A stretch of DNA of 64,000 nucleotides. It comes from Arctopsyche grandis (Eukaryota; Arthropoda; Insecta; Trichoptera; Hydropsychidae). Within the stretch, counting starts at the first letter, position 1. Every line of letters begins with the position of its first letter. The position numbers were made by a program, and so were the translations under genes. The stretch covers positions 873,001 to 937,000 of the forward strand of contig NC_135366.1 of assembly GCF_051622035.1 (NCBI RefSeq), given 5' to 3'. Under the pieces are notes generated by a model, which was not told where the DNA came from, did no database searches, and was given only the letters and a program-made list of their open reading frames with translations. Shown here piece by piece: positions 23,501-38,500 of this stretch.

Positions 23501-26500
23501 TAATCATAATTATTACCTTTTTTATTTATAATTGTGTACGACGACGACAACAAGTACTACACCGTGACGAATTGTCGACTGGCATTAGATTTGAAACGAG
23601 TGTAAGTCACCTGGAAATTTTTAAACACCAAAATTCTCCATGAAAATTCTATTTCGGCAAAAATTGAGATAAACAGAACGAGCTTACAATATGTTTGTAT
23701 TTTTTTTTATCTATGCGGGGGATTTATAAATCCTAAACCTGGATAGCAAAATTAAGAGGCGCGACATGTGTTAATATTTAGGTACATACATATATGGATA
23801 TATGTTATATAACAATAAAACAGGTTTTAATGAACATATAAATAAGATTATATATGTATGTAATATAAATTAATGTTGGGTATCATCTGATAGATCATAC
23901 GCCATTATCTGGATTGACTCAACTGATACGTTTTTGTGTAGAGATAAAGGTACACAATATCAACACGACGCACAGTGGTACGGGTAGATTTTCAAATCGG
24001 GAATTAGTGAATTTATTTATTTATTTAAATGTGAATTCGGTTCTCAAGGCTAAATTTCGATTTTGAATCTGTTCAATGTAATATTATATTTAATAGCGAT
24101 TCAATTCGACTTGTACCTCCATTTGCATAAGATGTGGATGTGCGAGTGTGTGTAAGTGTGCAAACACAATAAAATTACAATATTCATTACTTTCGATCTT
24201 ACTGAACAACGTGCAAACACGTATTGAGTAAAAAACCGTGAGAATTTTTAATCGTTTTGTAAGATTTTTTTATTATTGTATTTTGTTCGAAAATCTTTTC
24301 CTTATTGATTTCTACATCGATTTACTAATCGACGCCAAAATGTACTTGGCAAATTATGGTACTGTTTCTCAAATCGTTCGTAGAAATTATGTAAATTGAA
24401 GTATTACTATACAAAAGGCTGTTAACTGTTTGCAAGTCGTAATTGTTCAATTGCACAAATGAAATATTTGTGTTTTTCAATCATATTAAAAATGAAACAA
24501 AAATATTTTATGATTTTTTTTAGATATTTATGTAATTGATTAAAACACTGATAGAAATCAAAATTTTTCGTTAATTTAATCGTAAAAAAATTTAATCGTA
24601 TTATAAAAATTTACTGCATTAAAAAATGATTGCAAATGAATGAAAAACGATTCCCGAGATTTTTCCTCAATACAATTCAAACTCCAACTTTAAAATCAAT
24701 TGTAAATATTTTAATTTTAAAAAAGAATAAGCGATTATATATGTATGTACGTATAGTGAGCTGACGTAGATAAATCATTAACATTTAACGAAAGTTTTTT
24801 AATCAATATTTTGGATTTTTTATTAATGAATACATACATACATGAAACTTATAATAAAATATATGCATTTAGCGTAACGAATTTGTGAAATATCAGACCC
24901 TTACTAAATTTGATAAAAACAAGTACATAAATACTGTGTCTCAAATGTACATACATTGGATATTGTCGAGTCGACTTCGACTCCAGCCAAAAAGCCACGA
25001 CTCCACGACTCCACGACTACCGGTACATACATATGTATTTTTTTATATCAATTGTAATATATTGATCAATTTAAAGAAATCTAGAAAAATATTTTTTATG
25101 CTATGTAGAGATATGTATAATAGATAAGGGATTTTTTTAAGCTATGTAGAGATATGTATAATAGATTATTTATTTTTGGAAAATTTACAGTATTATAAAT
25201 ATTATAAATAATAATAAAATATAATTATTAAAAGATAAACCATTTTAAAATTTTCGCATATATGTATGTAGATAAGAAAAAAAATTTAATATTAAAAAAT
25301 AACAATAGTACGAGCTTTTAGATCGCAATTTTACCGATTTAAAATTCAGCACACTTCCAATTAACCCTTTTAAACGAAAACAAAAAATAGTGTGGCCAGA
25401 AAATTATCCCAATAAACATGTTTCAATAGAAAATACTCAATATAAAATAGTATTAACATTGGGAAAAAATCCCAAGTGAAAATACGTACTTTTGACTTTT
25501 GATTTGAACTGGACGACTACTTAGAGAGATTTGAAAGCTGAAAAGTACTACAAATGAAAGATAAAATACCCGACTATAGATTCCAATATTCATTTTGAAC
25601 AGAAAATTGACATATTTTGAGACATCGACCGAACAACACCAAGATATAGAAAAATCGCACGATTTACAAAACACATATATCTCCGAATCTCGAGCCAATC
25701 AACATTTTTTATTACCAGATTCGTGTTCACTGGGCATAGATCTATAAGAAAAATCATATCTCGTCTCTGAACCAAAAAAAAAACTCGTAATTACAAAAGT
25801 GGTCTGTGCCAAAAATGTATCGAGAGCCACTGGTTTAAAATCATAAATACCATAAATTAAAAATAATAATAATTACACATGTATTATGCATTTTTAATGT
25901 CTAAGCGGCAAATTACAGCGTGCGATCAAACTTTTGATCGTCAATTTTACACATACGCCCACAGCGCGCCATGCATTCAATTATGTATATTTTCCGCAAG
26001 CCCAAAAGGACATCGAAATCGCTCGGAATTTCACCGACATTGAAACCCGTCTGGAGAAACTCCCCCACCAACAAACCGGCAACTTTTTTGAACGGAACTT
26101 CATTTGACGATACCGGTCGGGCCGAACGGGCGTGTCTCACTCTCCCAAGACCAAAGTCCTACATACATAAATCACAGACGTTGTGAAGCGAGCAGAAACA
26201 ACTAAGGAAGTTGTCGATACCTTGGATCGAAATCTGCGATAGACGAGGTTCCCCAATCTATCGATGGGTATCGATTCGAGTGATAAATTTGCCAGTGTAT
26301 GTGTGCGTGCGTGTGATAAATGAAAAGTTATATCGAAGTGTGGGTTTTTTTTTGCCATGGGTATTATATTGTCAGTGATGTGTCATTGGTGATAAGTCGA
26401 CCGGCTGGATAGGTTAGGTCATCACACCTGACTGAAAAGGATATCTCCTCTAGAGGTGAGCTCATTTTTGGGTCGTGACGATGACTCATACATATTTACA

Positions 26501-29500
26501 TATATTCTCATATAATGTATACTTATATTGCCTACCTACATATTTTGGCAAATGACCTTTCAACTCTTATCCTCTTTCGTTCCAAAACTTTCTTCGGTTT
26601 ACGACTCGTGTATGTACTTACTATATATGCTTGTAGAGTTACTTAAGTTGTATACATCATCTCTTTCATTTCCACATCCTATGTGACTATGTATCTGTTG
26701 TTTTCCTTTAAATTTGTAATATGCCTTTAACACATTCTATTTGATCTTTCTTAGTGTATTTTGAATCACCGGCTTTACAGTTCATTCTAAATCTCTGCTA
26801 TAAGATTCTTATATGTAACTGGTATAATATTAATTGCATCATAAATCTTCCTTTCTTGTTCAACTTTCTTAAGTTGTCTTCACTCAATGATGCTACTTTC
26901 TTCTACATCATTTTGGGTACTGCTTACAACAACGGACTATTCATAATGTGATTGAAACAAAAAGATTTTGTAGAAGCTCATCATCAAAGCTGTTTCAAAT
27001 TTCGTTTTATTGCTATTCTACATACATCTTTCTAGCTACCATTAGATAGATTGCTTTGAACGAATTCATTAACTGGACAACTTAATCAAAGTATGATTTT
27101 TCGAAGCAAATTAATTATACATCGATTGTGAAAAAGCATTTTTTAGTATCATTATAAATCTTTCAACTGTAAAAGTTTGCCGTTCTTACCCAATAAAACT
27201 TAATTCATCTGAGTGTGGTGTTTCCTTTCTTTTAAATCCACTTCAATATTGTCGCTCAATTATCACTAGTGATATACTGCAAAATTGATTATTAAGCCGA
27301 ACATCTTTAAATATCTCTTCATCAATCTTTCAAATCTTATAATTGATTCTAGTCTAATTCCATTTCGGTTCTACTTGCTCAATTTTCCTTAATTAAATTC
27401 GCACGTACACATGTGCTTTCTTCTACATCTTTCTGGGTACCATTTTACTATATACATATATGTACTACATAATTCTATCCATTCGTCAAGTCGACAAGTC
27501 GAAAAATGGTTCAGAGACGAGATATGACTTTTCTTATAGATCTATGCCCAGTAAACACGAATCTGGTAGTAAAAAGTGTTGATTGGCTCGAGATTCGGAG
27601 ATATATGTGTTTTTTAAATCTTGCGATTTTTCTATATCTTGGTGTTGTTCGGTCGATTTCTCAAAATTTGTTAATTTTCTGTTCAAAATGAATATTGGAA
27701 TCTACATTCGGGTATTTTATCTTTCATTTGTAGTACTTTTCAGCTTTCAAATCTCTCTAAGTAGTCGTCCAGTTCAAATCAAAAGTCAAATGTATGTATT
27801 TTCACTTGAGTATATACAAAAGTACGTATTTTCAATTTCACAATTTTTTCCCACTGTTAATACTATTTTATATTGGGTTTTTTCTATTGAAACATGTTTA
27901 TTGGGATAGTATTCTGACCACACTATTTTTTGTTTTCGTTTAAAAGGGTTTATTGGAAGTGTGCTGAACTTTAAATCGCTAAAATTGCAAGGTAAAAGCT
28001 CGTACTAGTATTTACTCGTATTTACACGAATCTTAATTGAATTAATAGGGATAATATATTAAATTGTCTTTATATGAGAATCAAATAAAATTCCACTTAG
28101 AAAAATCATATTTCGACTATTCTTGTGGAATAATAATAAAAATTCTACTTAAATGACACTTAATTTATATACACGTACACACATATGTATATAAACTATG
28201 CAATACTCATGATTAGGCCCAGTATAACATACATATGCATGTGTAGTTAGTCATACGCATTTTTTGATTTTTGATTTTTAAATGCTTTTTTTATTACTAA
28301 ATTATGTTCACAATACATCTTATATCTATTTTAATAGCTACTGATCATTTTCTATTTTACAATTTTAATTTAATTTTGTTAGTAATCATAGTATTATATA
28401 TGTATTATTCTATTGTTAATGTACAGTATAATAGGAAAAAGAGCTCAAAAACCTATTTACAATTCTTAGTCATACGCATAGTTAAGTACTTAGTATGACA
28501 ATAAATTGCTAAACCCATTTCGACATGTAGAGGATTTTCCGTGATCGGATTATTTTATTGATCTCGATCCGTCGGCCTGCTAGCTCCGAATGGATAATAA
28601 TTATACTCAGCGGGTACTCTCAACACAGAGAGGTCATTGGTCGATAGGTCGCGAGACCTTATTGGCTAGTATACATCTTTTTCATACGTCAAGATCAGGT
28701 GATCAGCGTTAGTAAACCAGTGGTCGATGAGCCTCAATCACTAAATCTCTACGATATATAATAATATTAAAAATTATGTATGCACATATACTTACATACG
28801 TACATATACGTATGTATGTACATTATATTAATAGACAACGTTATGACTGTCGTGAAATTTCCCCTAATTAATATGACGTTAACCCTTTCGCACTGAATGA
28901 GGGGTGAGATATGGATCAAGTTCACCATCGAATACCATTTATATTAAAAAGCAATTTTTTTCCATGGCAAATTTTCAAACTATAATTTGTTGGAAAACTG
29001 TCATTGAACGGAGATCAATATATTTTCCAATGATTCGAGTTAATTTTAAAGTTATTGCATTTTTCATTATTCAGGATTACACGTTTTATGAACATCAAGT
29101 GAATTTCCAATACATTTGAAAAAAAAAACGTTGTCGTTTAAAATTACAGTTAGCTTTAAATAAATCATCACCAGATGACGGCACACTTATGACATCATCG
29201 TAGTCAAAATACACATATTCACTCAAGAAAAGCTAAAGGGCCAGTCATTATGTACGGTTCAACATATGTACATTGTATGTACATATGATACGATTTGCAA
29301 AAATATGCATTACGTTACTGTCGATCAATTGTCATGAAATAATTAAGATTATATTTATCAGGGAATATTTATATCTGGTACAGATAGATAACATATCATA
29401 AATATAATATAACAGATACAGCATATAATTCATCTGATATATGTATGTATGTATCATAAAAAATATTTTGTGCGGTAGAACAATGTCGAATAACAAGGAT

Positions 29501-32500
29501 AAATTCTGATGTATGTCAGTTTCAGAATTTAGATAAAATCTCCGACAGTTAAAAGTTCAGAATTCCAATTATATGTATTTGTTTAATTTCGCGACAAGTT
29601 ATCGTTCTTAGATTCTTGAGAAATTAAGTGTGTTATCGGTTGCGGTTTGCAATTTCGCAATTTTGATAAAATATACATTTTTCGTAATAGGAAGCGAATT
29701 TTTCATTATGTTTCTATTTTTTTATTTTAATAAAATAATAACGTAATGTTTTAATTTACATATGTCATGACTACTGTTACCTTTGTTGCATTTTATACAT
29801 ATTGTATTATTATTATTGTCGTTATACAACTGAAATCGGCTATTACGTGATACTATTACTTATTACTTTGATTTGACGTAAATTTCTGATACGCATTTTA
29901 ATATTTTATGATTAATTTCGACTTTTTCGCGAATCGATAATCTTGTGTTAGTTGACGTGTTTTTAACGAGAAGCTTCGATTCTAATTGATTATCATTTAA
30001 AAACACTAAAAGAAATCAGATTTTTTTTTAATTCTATCTTTGTTGGATATTCTATGTCCATGATTATGACTATTCATCTATATTCGAATTAAAATTTGCA
30101 TTTGATTTGTCAATATGTTTACGAGAAGGTTTTATTATGAATATCGGTGCTCTAGTTTAACAATTTATCCCATTTAGAATTGAATTTTTAATTAGAATAT
30201 CATTCTTGAATAATATGTAAAAAGACAAGTAAAAGTCCGAAAGTCTTAACGGTGTATGTATCTATGTATGTATACATAGGTACGGATAGCGAGCTCGTTA
30301 TATATGTACATAGCTCAGCGTTTGTATGGGAAAGCCCTTGAAATATGTACATAAGTTGATTGTGTTAATTTCTTCGCAATACCCAAAATATTCATGTTAT
30401 TTAAGCTTTTTTCTATAACCACGTGTTGACTTTCAACGGGAAATATGCTGCCATACAGTGTAAATTGTGTAATCCCATTCGTTAGGATTCAAGAAGGTTT
30501 TTACACCACTCGATTTTAATTGTATGAAAATTTCATAAATCATTTCTAATGCGAAAACACTCGCTGAATTAAATCGTATTCAAATTCGCTTACGTAACGA
30601 GGCGCTCTCGAATCAATTAAATTTCGCGTACAACGTACTCGTTATATTCGCATAATAAAAAGCGTACGCATTCAATGCTTTGAAATAAAATTAATCGTGT
30701 TTTTACAAACGTTCACAGATCGCACAAAAGAAAACCACTTTATATTGTGTATTGTTGAATTAACTGTGGGGTAATTTCACCGTTGATTTTTTTTTTTCAT
30801 ATAATCTCCGGAGTTTTATCGCCTCGATAGTCATAAATCATAATAATTAAAGATTTCAATAGAATAACTACCCAAGTGACATAAAATTGCACGCCGAGTA
30901 CTTTTCCATGGTCGATTGACTACAAACAGTTATCAAATTATTTTAAATCTTAATTATGTAGATATATACATACTTACATACATATTTATGTGTGTAAGTA
31001 TGTATGTATGTATTACCGCAATGTACACATAAACATGCAAGCTACTTGCCAGAAGCATACGAGCTACTATTAAAAGCACACACCTCTGTAGATAGTAATT
31101 AATTATTTATCTATAAATTCCCACCCTTATTCACTTCGTTTAAAGTTTCATATTTTCTATTAAATATGTATTTATATAACAGTTGCGTGCCGTAAAAATA
31201 TCCCCGTTTTAATCGCACAGTCTTACTTACATGTGCGCGAGCAAGATACAAGGGGACTCGGTATGACGTCACCTACATAGTTCCCTAGTTTCGTGCTCAC
31301 ACACACGTGAGGCTGCGAGATAACAACAGGGATATTTCCGTGGTATGCCACTGGTATATTCCTTTGTAAAGTCCAATGCACTAAAAAAAGAATGGAAAGC
31401 TGGATTCTCAGCGTAACGAGGAGAAATAGGCGTCGGAATATGTGGCTATGAAGTATGAAAAGGGAAGTGGGTATAGTGGAGAAAGTGAAGAGATTGCTAT
31501 AGTAATAATAAAAATCTCAAGGGAAAATACGTACTTTTGACTTTTGATTTGAACTGGACGACTACTTAGAGAGATTTGGAAGCTGAAAAGTACTACAAAT
31601 GAAAGATAAAATACCCGACTATAGATTCCAATATTGATATTGAACAGATTGACAGATTTTGAGACATCGACCGAACAACACCAAGATCGATGCGGTGCAA
31701 ACGATCGACAAGCGCCAGACAGACTGAACCACAGATTAACTGTACGTGTACCTTATGCGTGCGCACTGCTCGCACTTAAACTAAGCGAAATCTACCCGAA
31801 GTCCCGACATACCTACCCTGTATACGTTCTGTGCTTCTGATACTTTAGTTCCGAATTTTTCCTTATTAAAAACTCGCCAGAAAGATCCAACTCAATTTTA
31901 ATAATTGCATCTGTGCACATCGAAAGATTACTCGTCATCTGATGTGCAATTTTTCATTCGTGAAGTCGAGAACTGCGTTTAAAGCAGCCATCCAGTTAAT
32001 CTGTGGTTCAATCTGTCTGGCGCTTTTCGATCGTTTGCACCAAACCCCACCAAGATATAGAAAAATCGCGCGATTTAACAAACAGATATGTATATGTCCG
32101 AATCTCGAGCCAATCAACATTTTTTACCAGATTCGTGTTTACTGGGCATTGATCTATAAGAAAAGTCATATCTCGTCTCTGGACCAAAAAAAAGTCGTCA
32201 TTTGTCGAACAGTGTAATTAGCCAGGAAGGCGCATTGGGTTTAATTAAAAATAACGAGATAAGCCAGGAAGGGAAATATATATGTACATATATTCATAAG
32301 TAGCTGACTTATTGGATTGAGTGCAGATATTGAAATTGCATTGTGGTTAGAAGACTAGACGATAACATTTGGTGTTCGAATGGTATTTAAGAGATTGTAA
32401 AAGGACGCAAAGAAGGTCACAAGTGACAAGAATAAAGAAACTTCAAGAACCAACAGCAGATATGGTTTCAATCAGTAGGATTCTCACTGAAAAGACCCAA

Positions 32501-35500
32501 AAATCTTAATGCAAAAACGTTTGTGCTAAAATAGGTCAACGGTTCACTTTTCTACAATGCTTCCATGTAATCCCCGTTCAAATTTTCACACGAATGGCGT
32601 GTCGCGTACGCTACCTCGTTCCATCTTCTACAAAACAATTGATTATGTACAGTAGATAATGGGCATTATCGACATTCGGAAATTTAGACACAAATTGCGC
32701 ATCGAGACATGTTCTCGCCCACTGTCCTATTTTTAGGTCACAATCGATTTTTCTCGAACGATATGTGAGCTCACACATATCTATAATATACGCGAATAAG
32801 TGATGTATGATATAAAAATCTCATTACGCTTGAGTGGTGCAAATTTCAAGGACCCCACCCCCTCCTAACACCCACCCCAACCCCTCGATCGATCACGAGT
32901 CCTGGTCAGGTCAATACATTAAGATGGTATCGGTAAATAAACAAACTAAAGTCAGATGTATCATAATGTGTCACACGTTGCTAAGGATTATATTTGAATA
33001 ATTAAATAGTGGTATATATACAGTGGCGGCTCGTCCATACGCACTGCGGTACTGCAGCACCCCTAAGGAAATTGAGAAAAATTTAATATTATTATATACA
33101 TAAATGTATGTATATTATATGAAAATATCAATATTATTTAAGCGTGTATTAAGCTCGCCCGCACACCGATACATCCAATAATGATCATACATTGCGGTAC
33201 TTATATCAGAAAGTGAGGCATCATTTATGATTTTGTGCAGTACGGTTTTCGATGGAATATGCCGAGTGGGCGAAGGAGGGGCGCGGGGGCAGCTAGAAGC
33301 TTGGTCCGTACTGCACTCCCAACAGTACACATTTCTTTTTGCGTTCGTGTGCGCGCCGCGCGCTCGACACGCTCCTGACTTTTCATTTCTTCTGCACCTT
33401 TTGTCTTTTCTTCTACACCTCTTACACTTTCTACGTTTCTTCACTTCCTTCTACACGTCACTTTAAGTATTTAAAATGGTATCAAAATCAAGAGAAGCAG
33501 CAATCTAGTAATATCGATGCATTTTCAATTAAAGAAAACTTAAAAAGTTAAAAACTACCTCTGAGCCAGAACGGTGTTTATCATCAATAAATAGAATAAA
33601 TATATACATACATATATAAGAAACACAATGGTTCAAGAAAGATTGACGACTTTGTCTATGCTGTCAATTGAAAAAAAAAATGATTATGAACAGTGAAAAA
33701 TTTAACGAAAAGGTGATAGGCGATATTTTTATAGGTGATATTTTATTATAGGTGATATTTTTTCAAGGAAAAAAGTTAAAAGAATCAATTTTTTAATGAA
33801 ATAAAATACATATAATGTTTAGTTTTGATAATTTTGTTGTTAATAGTAAAATATAATCCAAATAAACATTTTTTTTATTTTTAATCAACCGCAGCACCCC
33901 CAGATATCTTATCCACGAGCCGCCACTGTATATATATATATGAATGTACGTACACCATGCATAATTCATGAACTCTGCAGAATTCACTAATTTCGTAAAA
34001 TTTTGCCTGATTCATTAATTAAACTCACCCATCGCCGATTGCATGTATTAAGCAAAATAACTACCTAGAGGTCTATTCATATTGGCACAGCACAGGCCGG
34101 AAACTGCACGTAAACAGTAGTATTCTTGGATAAATTCTATATGGTAGGGATATTAATACCGGTTTACCGGTAAATCGTCAAAATTTCGCCATCTGTAATT
34201 ACTGGAAACTATTTTGTCGCAAATTAAGTACATATACAGGCATATTATTACGTGAAAAATCGATGCAAATGGCGAATTGTAGTCTGGAATTTGTTTATTC
34301 TCAGTAGGGAACTGTTATAATAATAGAAGCACCCTTTGGAATACATTTCTTGTTTCAATACACGCGTACCGTTTCCATAACTACGCAATATTGTACGCGT
34401 GTGCGTATGCTAGCTGTCGCCTTTCATAAAACTTTCATATGCGATATTAATTGAATAATATGTTACTTAAATCATTAATTTACTTATAAAAATGTATCCC
34501 ATGTTGTTTATTGTGTGTTTTTGAATGCATTGTGCAATTTTTAACGATGCACTTGCCCATTACCCTTGCCTAGAGAAGTTTTTATCGGACATTGTAAGTC
34601 GACCATCAAGCATCAAATACGACTGATGTTAAAATTATTTAGGAATGTCTGTGGACAATCGTCATTTGACAATAATATAACGTCTAAAGCCACTTCTATT
34701 ATTATAACATTTCTCTGATTTTCAGTATTAAATGTGGCAATTTCAAATTGATAAATTCACTGGCAACACAGACCAACCAAATCGTAATAAATGCGATCAG
34801 ACGGTTGTTTCAGTTATGATTCAAACTTTAAATAATATGATTGGTTAAGAATAAAAAATAAAATTTATATATTACTACTGGTGCTACCCGGCTTCGCTCG
34901 GTTAATGGAAATTAAATGAAAACCATGAAAAAAATCTTCATTTGTTTTTTTAATTAAATTTATTTGAATCTAAAAAAATAATATTATTTGACCTATCACA
35001 AATGTCTTTGACCAATCCGTCTCTTTCGAAATCCATACATTGCAACCTTAATTTCAAATTTAAATTTTTGAAAGTATAACCTGGATGACGCTATGCACTT
35101 AAAAAACTAGCTCACCGAGAGTGGAAAGAGCCAACTGCAGCTGAAATTAGACACCGAGTCGTAGACGTTTATACCTTTTGTTCGAAGATGAAGAAACTAG
35201 TTTTGCTTTTAAACATTGCAGTATATTTATGTGGGTGGGATATATACGTATACATATATATATAATACGAGGTGAATCCGGTCGTTCATTGTTTCCATAT
35301 ACGGCACGACTGAAAGTCGTGTTCGAAAATGAAATACCCCAAGGATTGACATTGACCGTGCGTGAGGTGAATTATGGCGAGCTTTTATAGACGTGTGGTG
35401 ACCCTACTCGGACAAATTAACGAGTGGCATAATATGGCTCTCCTCTTACACAAAACGTCACATCGTTATCTAAATACAACCGCAATTATGTAATGGTCGC

Positions 35501-38500
35501 CATTCACGTCCTTACGTGCGTCCGTGAAATCGGTCACTTACGTACTTACTGCGATCTCCTCTTGTGCGCGGCGTGGGGGGAACAAGAGGAAGATGCGCTA
35601 GATTGGCGGTTATGAATAAAAGCGGCATTCATCTAATATTTATCTAAAGGACTCGGTGCAATTAGATTGTATGCCAAGTTAAAAGAGTGTAGCTCACTGC
35701 ATAAGATTTGGTTACCAGTAGAAAGGTCTTGTGCTTAAATCCCAGCTGGAATCGAAAAATGTATTCAGTTTCAGCTCGGCGTATAAACGACCATCTTACA
35801 ACAACCAATGAGGTCTCGCGACCCATCAACCAATGATCTCTCGCGCAGAGAGTACCCGATGAGTTGGTTTTGGTTCGTGCTTCATTCAGAGTTGGTAGGC
35901 CGACGTATCAAGTACAATAAATTACCTTTACCACTGCGTATTTCACTCCGATCTACACGTTCACGCTACAATAATGTAACGTAGAGATTGGGTAATTGGT
36001 GCTCGTGGACCGCTGTTTTACCATCACTAATTGCCTGATTGCGCGTTCGCGCCAAAAAGGCTTCGACGAATGAAAAAGTTGTATACAACAGCCAATAAGG
36101 CCTCGCGACCCATCGACCAATGACCTCTCTGTGCTTAGAGTACACGCTGTGTATAAATAAGCGGCGGTTTTCTTCCGTGCTTCATGCGGAGCTGGCTCGT
36201 CGACGGATCAAGAACAATAAACCACCTCTACTGTATTTTTCAACCCCTCTACACGTCTACGCTTCAATATGTTTGGATATGTACTGGTGTACATCCAAAC
36301 TCTATGTACTAGTCAAATACTGGTGGCCCATTATATGTACGTTGATTCTGCTTTAGAGATTCTGAACATATGGAATTATAAGAAATTATAACAATTTTTT
36401 AATTAAGTCAAACAGAAATGATGTTTTTGTAACTGAAAATTGAACTTTCGACATTTTCAAATATAGGGGCTCATATAAGTTGCAAGTAGCAATTGTTTTT
36501 TGACTTAAAGTTGATTGTAAAGGTGTGTTTCCAGATTTCACGTAAGATGCGTACATAAATCCACACAGGCTGCTATTCAAGCACAGTAAAGTAGTCAGTG
36601 GAAGCTCGTCTATATGGGCTGCGGGGCTACAGCCCTCCCAGTATAGTAGAAATGCATGCTATTTTTGCCGTCCATAAGGGCTGCAGACCTCCCAATATAG
36701 TACATATGCATGCTATTTTTGTCTGCATTTGATCACCGGTATGGTCAACGAGCTACTACAGTCCGATTAATCTCTGCCCCCCCCCCCCTATGAATTCTCA
36801 CGAGCCGCCACTGAAAGTAGTTTTGAAAGTTTAAGATGAAGATAATATCGCATTAAAAAACTTACATTGTCGAGTTATAAGTGCATGTCTTATTACACAC
36901 ATCAGATCAGTGAAGTGACTTGCATGGCAACTTGAGTGGCTTTATTCTCAACTTTTAACATACCCTTACCGTGCTTGAGTTGGTTGAGTCTTTCTGTCGC
37001 TGGAGAATTCGAAAGGTCGACGTCCCACAGTTTAATGTTCGCAAGATATATAACACAAACGACTTCACGCGGAATACATTAATAGCATTAGCACAAGAAT
37101 AAGTCATAAAAACAGCGTCAAATTAAATTTTTTCACTTCAGTACTTACACAAAACGTGTGATCAAAAAATACTGAGAATGCAGGTATGGCAAAAAAAATT
37201 AAACAAATTTAAAAAAATCGTATTAACCACTTAATCGTCACGCGTTTGTAGGAACCGATTTGATTATTTTATTATGTGTTTAATGCCAACCCTTGATACT
37301 GTTGCGTAGGGGTGGGTGGAGGATCCAAGTAAAAGGCCAAAGTCGCTTCACAGCATTTATTGGTGATTAAGGAGATCCACGCACATCCCATGCTCCGTCC
37401 AGAAAGTCTTGATATCGCCTAAATACCCGTTTATAAAAGACAGGTCACTCCCTGCATCTTCGACGTCCGGTTACTTCCCCATTGTTTAGTCACGTACCCG
37501 GATATGAAGTCCCACGCTTTCACGTTGTCAGTTTTAAGAATTCTAGTGGGAAGTGGCTAGGTGCCGTCACTGACCGCTAAGTCCATCCATTGTTTAGCCA
37601 ACTTGCACTTAGTCTGGAGATAATCCTCGAAAACCAATTATAACGGTCGCAAGAATGCGACTTTATATCAAGTTCCCTTTATATCAAGTGCACGAATGCG
37701 TGCACCAGGTTTCTAGCTTTGAATGTGATGTCTCGTTTTCGCTCCTGAGATAATCAGGTCGATCTAGGGTTAAACGTAATGAATATTAATCTGGAAATCG
37801 TGGTCGACACGAACTGGCCGTTTCATTGAGAACAATGACTTCTTTCCGCATTGACTAAATGGAACTTTCGCGATGGTGATGTAACGCTTCGTTTAGCGCG
37901 ATTAGTAAAGGTACGTTTTACAATCACTTGTATAAATAAAATAATCGACTTGAAAGCTTTTGCGCCCTTGCCCATTGTGCCTATAACTGGGACAAGGGCA
38001 AGGCTTTGATGGAACTTTTGATTTTTTTTTTAATTCAGGGAGTGTTTAAGTAACGGTCAAATTTTTGAAGAAAAGTTTCGTTTACAAAATATTTCTAATA
38101 CTAAATTAAAGGTGTGAAATTTTTCTAATAATAAAGGTGGTGCGATTTGCTGTATTAGTTGAGGTTAAGAGAGTGCATTAAGTGCGAGTGATGATATATG
38201 TACATATGTATAGTGGATACATACACGTAAAATTATCAAAAAGGTCTACTTTAAAAAATTAAACATGTACATATGTATATGTCACAGTGAAATTATATTT
38301 CAAGTGAAAATATATTTTCACTGACGTTTCAGTGAAATCATAACCAGTTACATTTTCAGGGTTGGTTTTATTCATTTTAGATTAGATTGTTAGGGTTGGT
38401 ATTATTTAAGGGTTAAGATAGGTTAGGTTAGGTAAGGGTTGGCTATATTCATTTAAGATTGGGTTGTTAGGGTAAAATTTATAGAGTTTTAAACGTTGTA

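Noticed and set aside
25971..26186. 71-codon frame in the candidate promoter island
   Set aside because: No family resemblance and an equally open frame on the other strand; more likely untranslated sequence or a repeat.
31593..32217. Overlapping 60-90 codon frames around 31.6-32.2 kb
   Set aside because: They come from the inverted ends of a hAT MITE and its host repeat.
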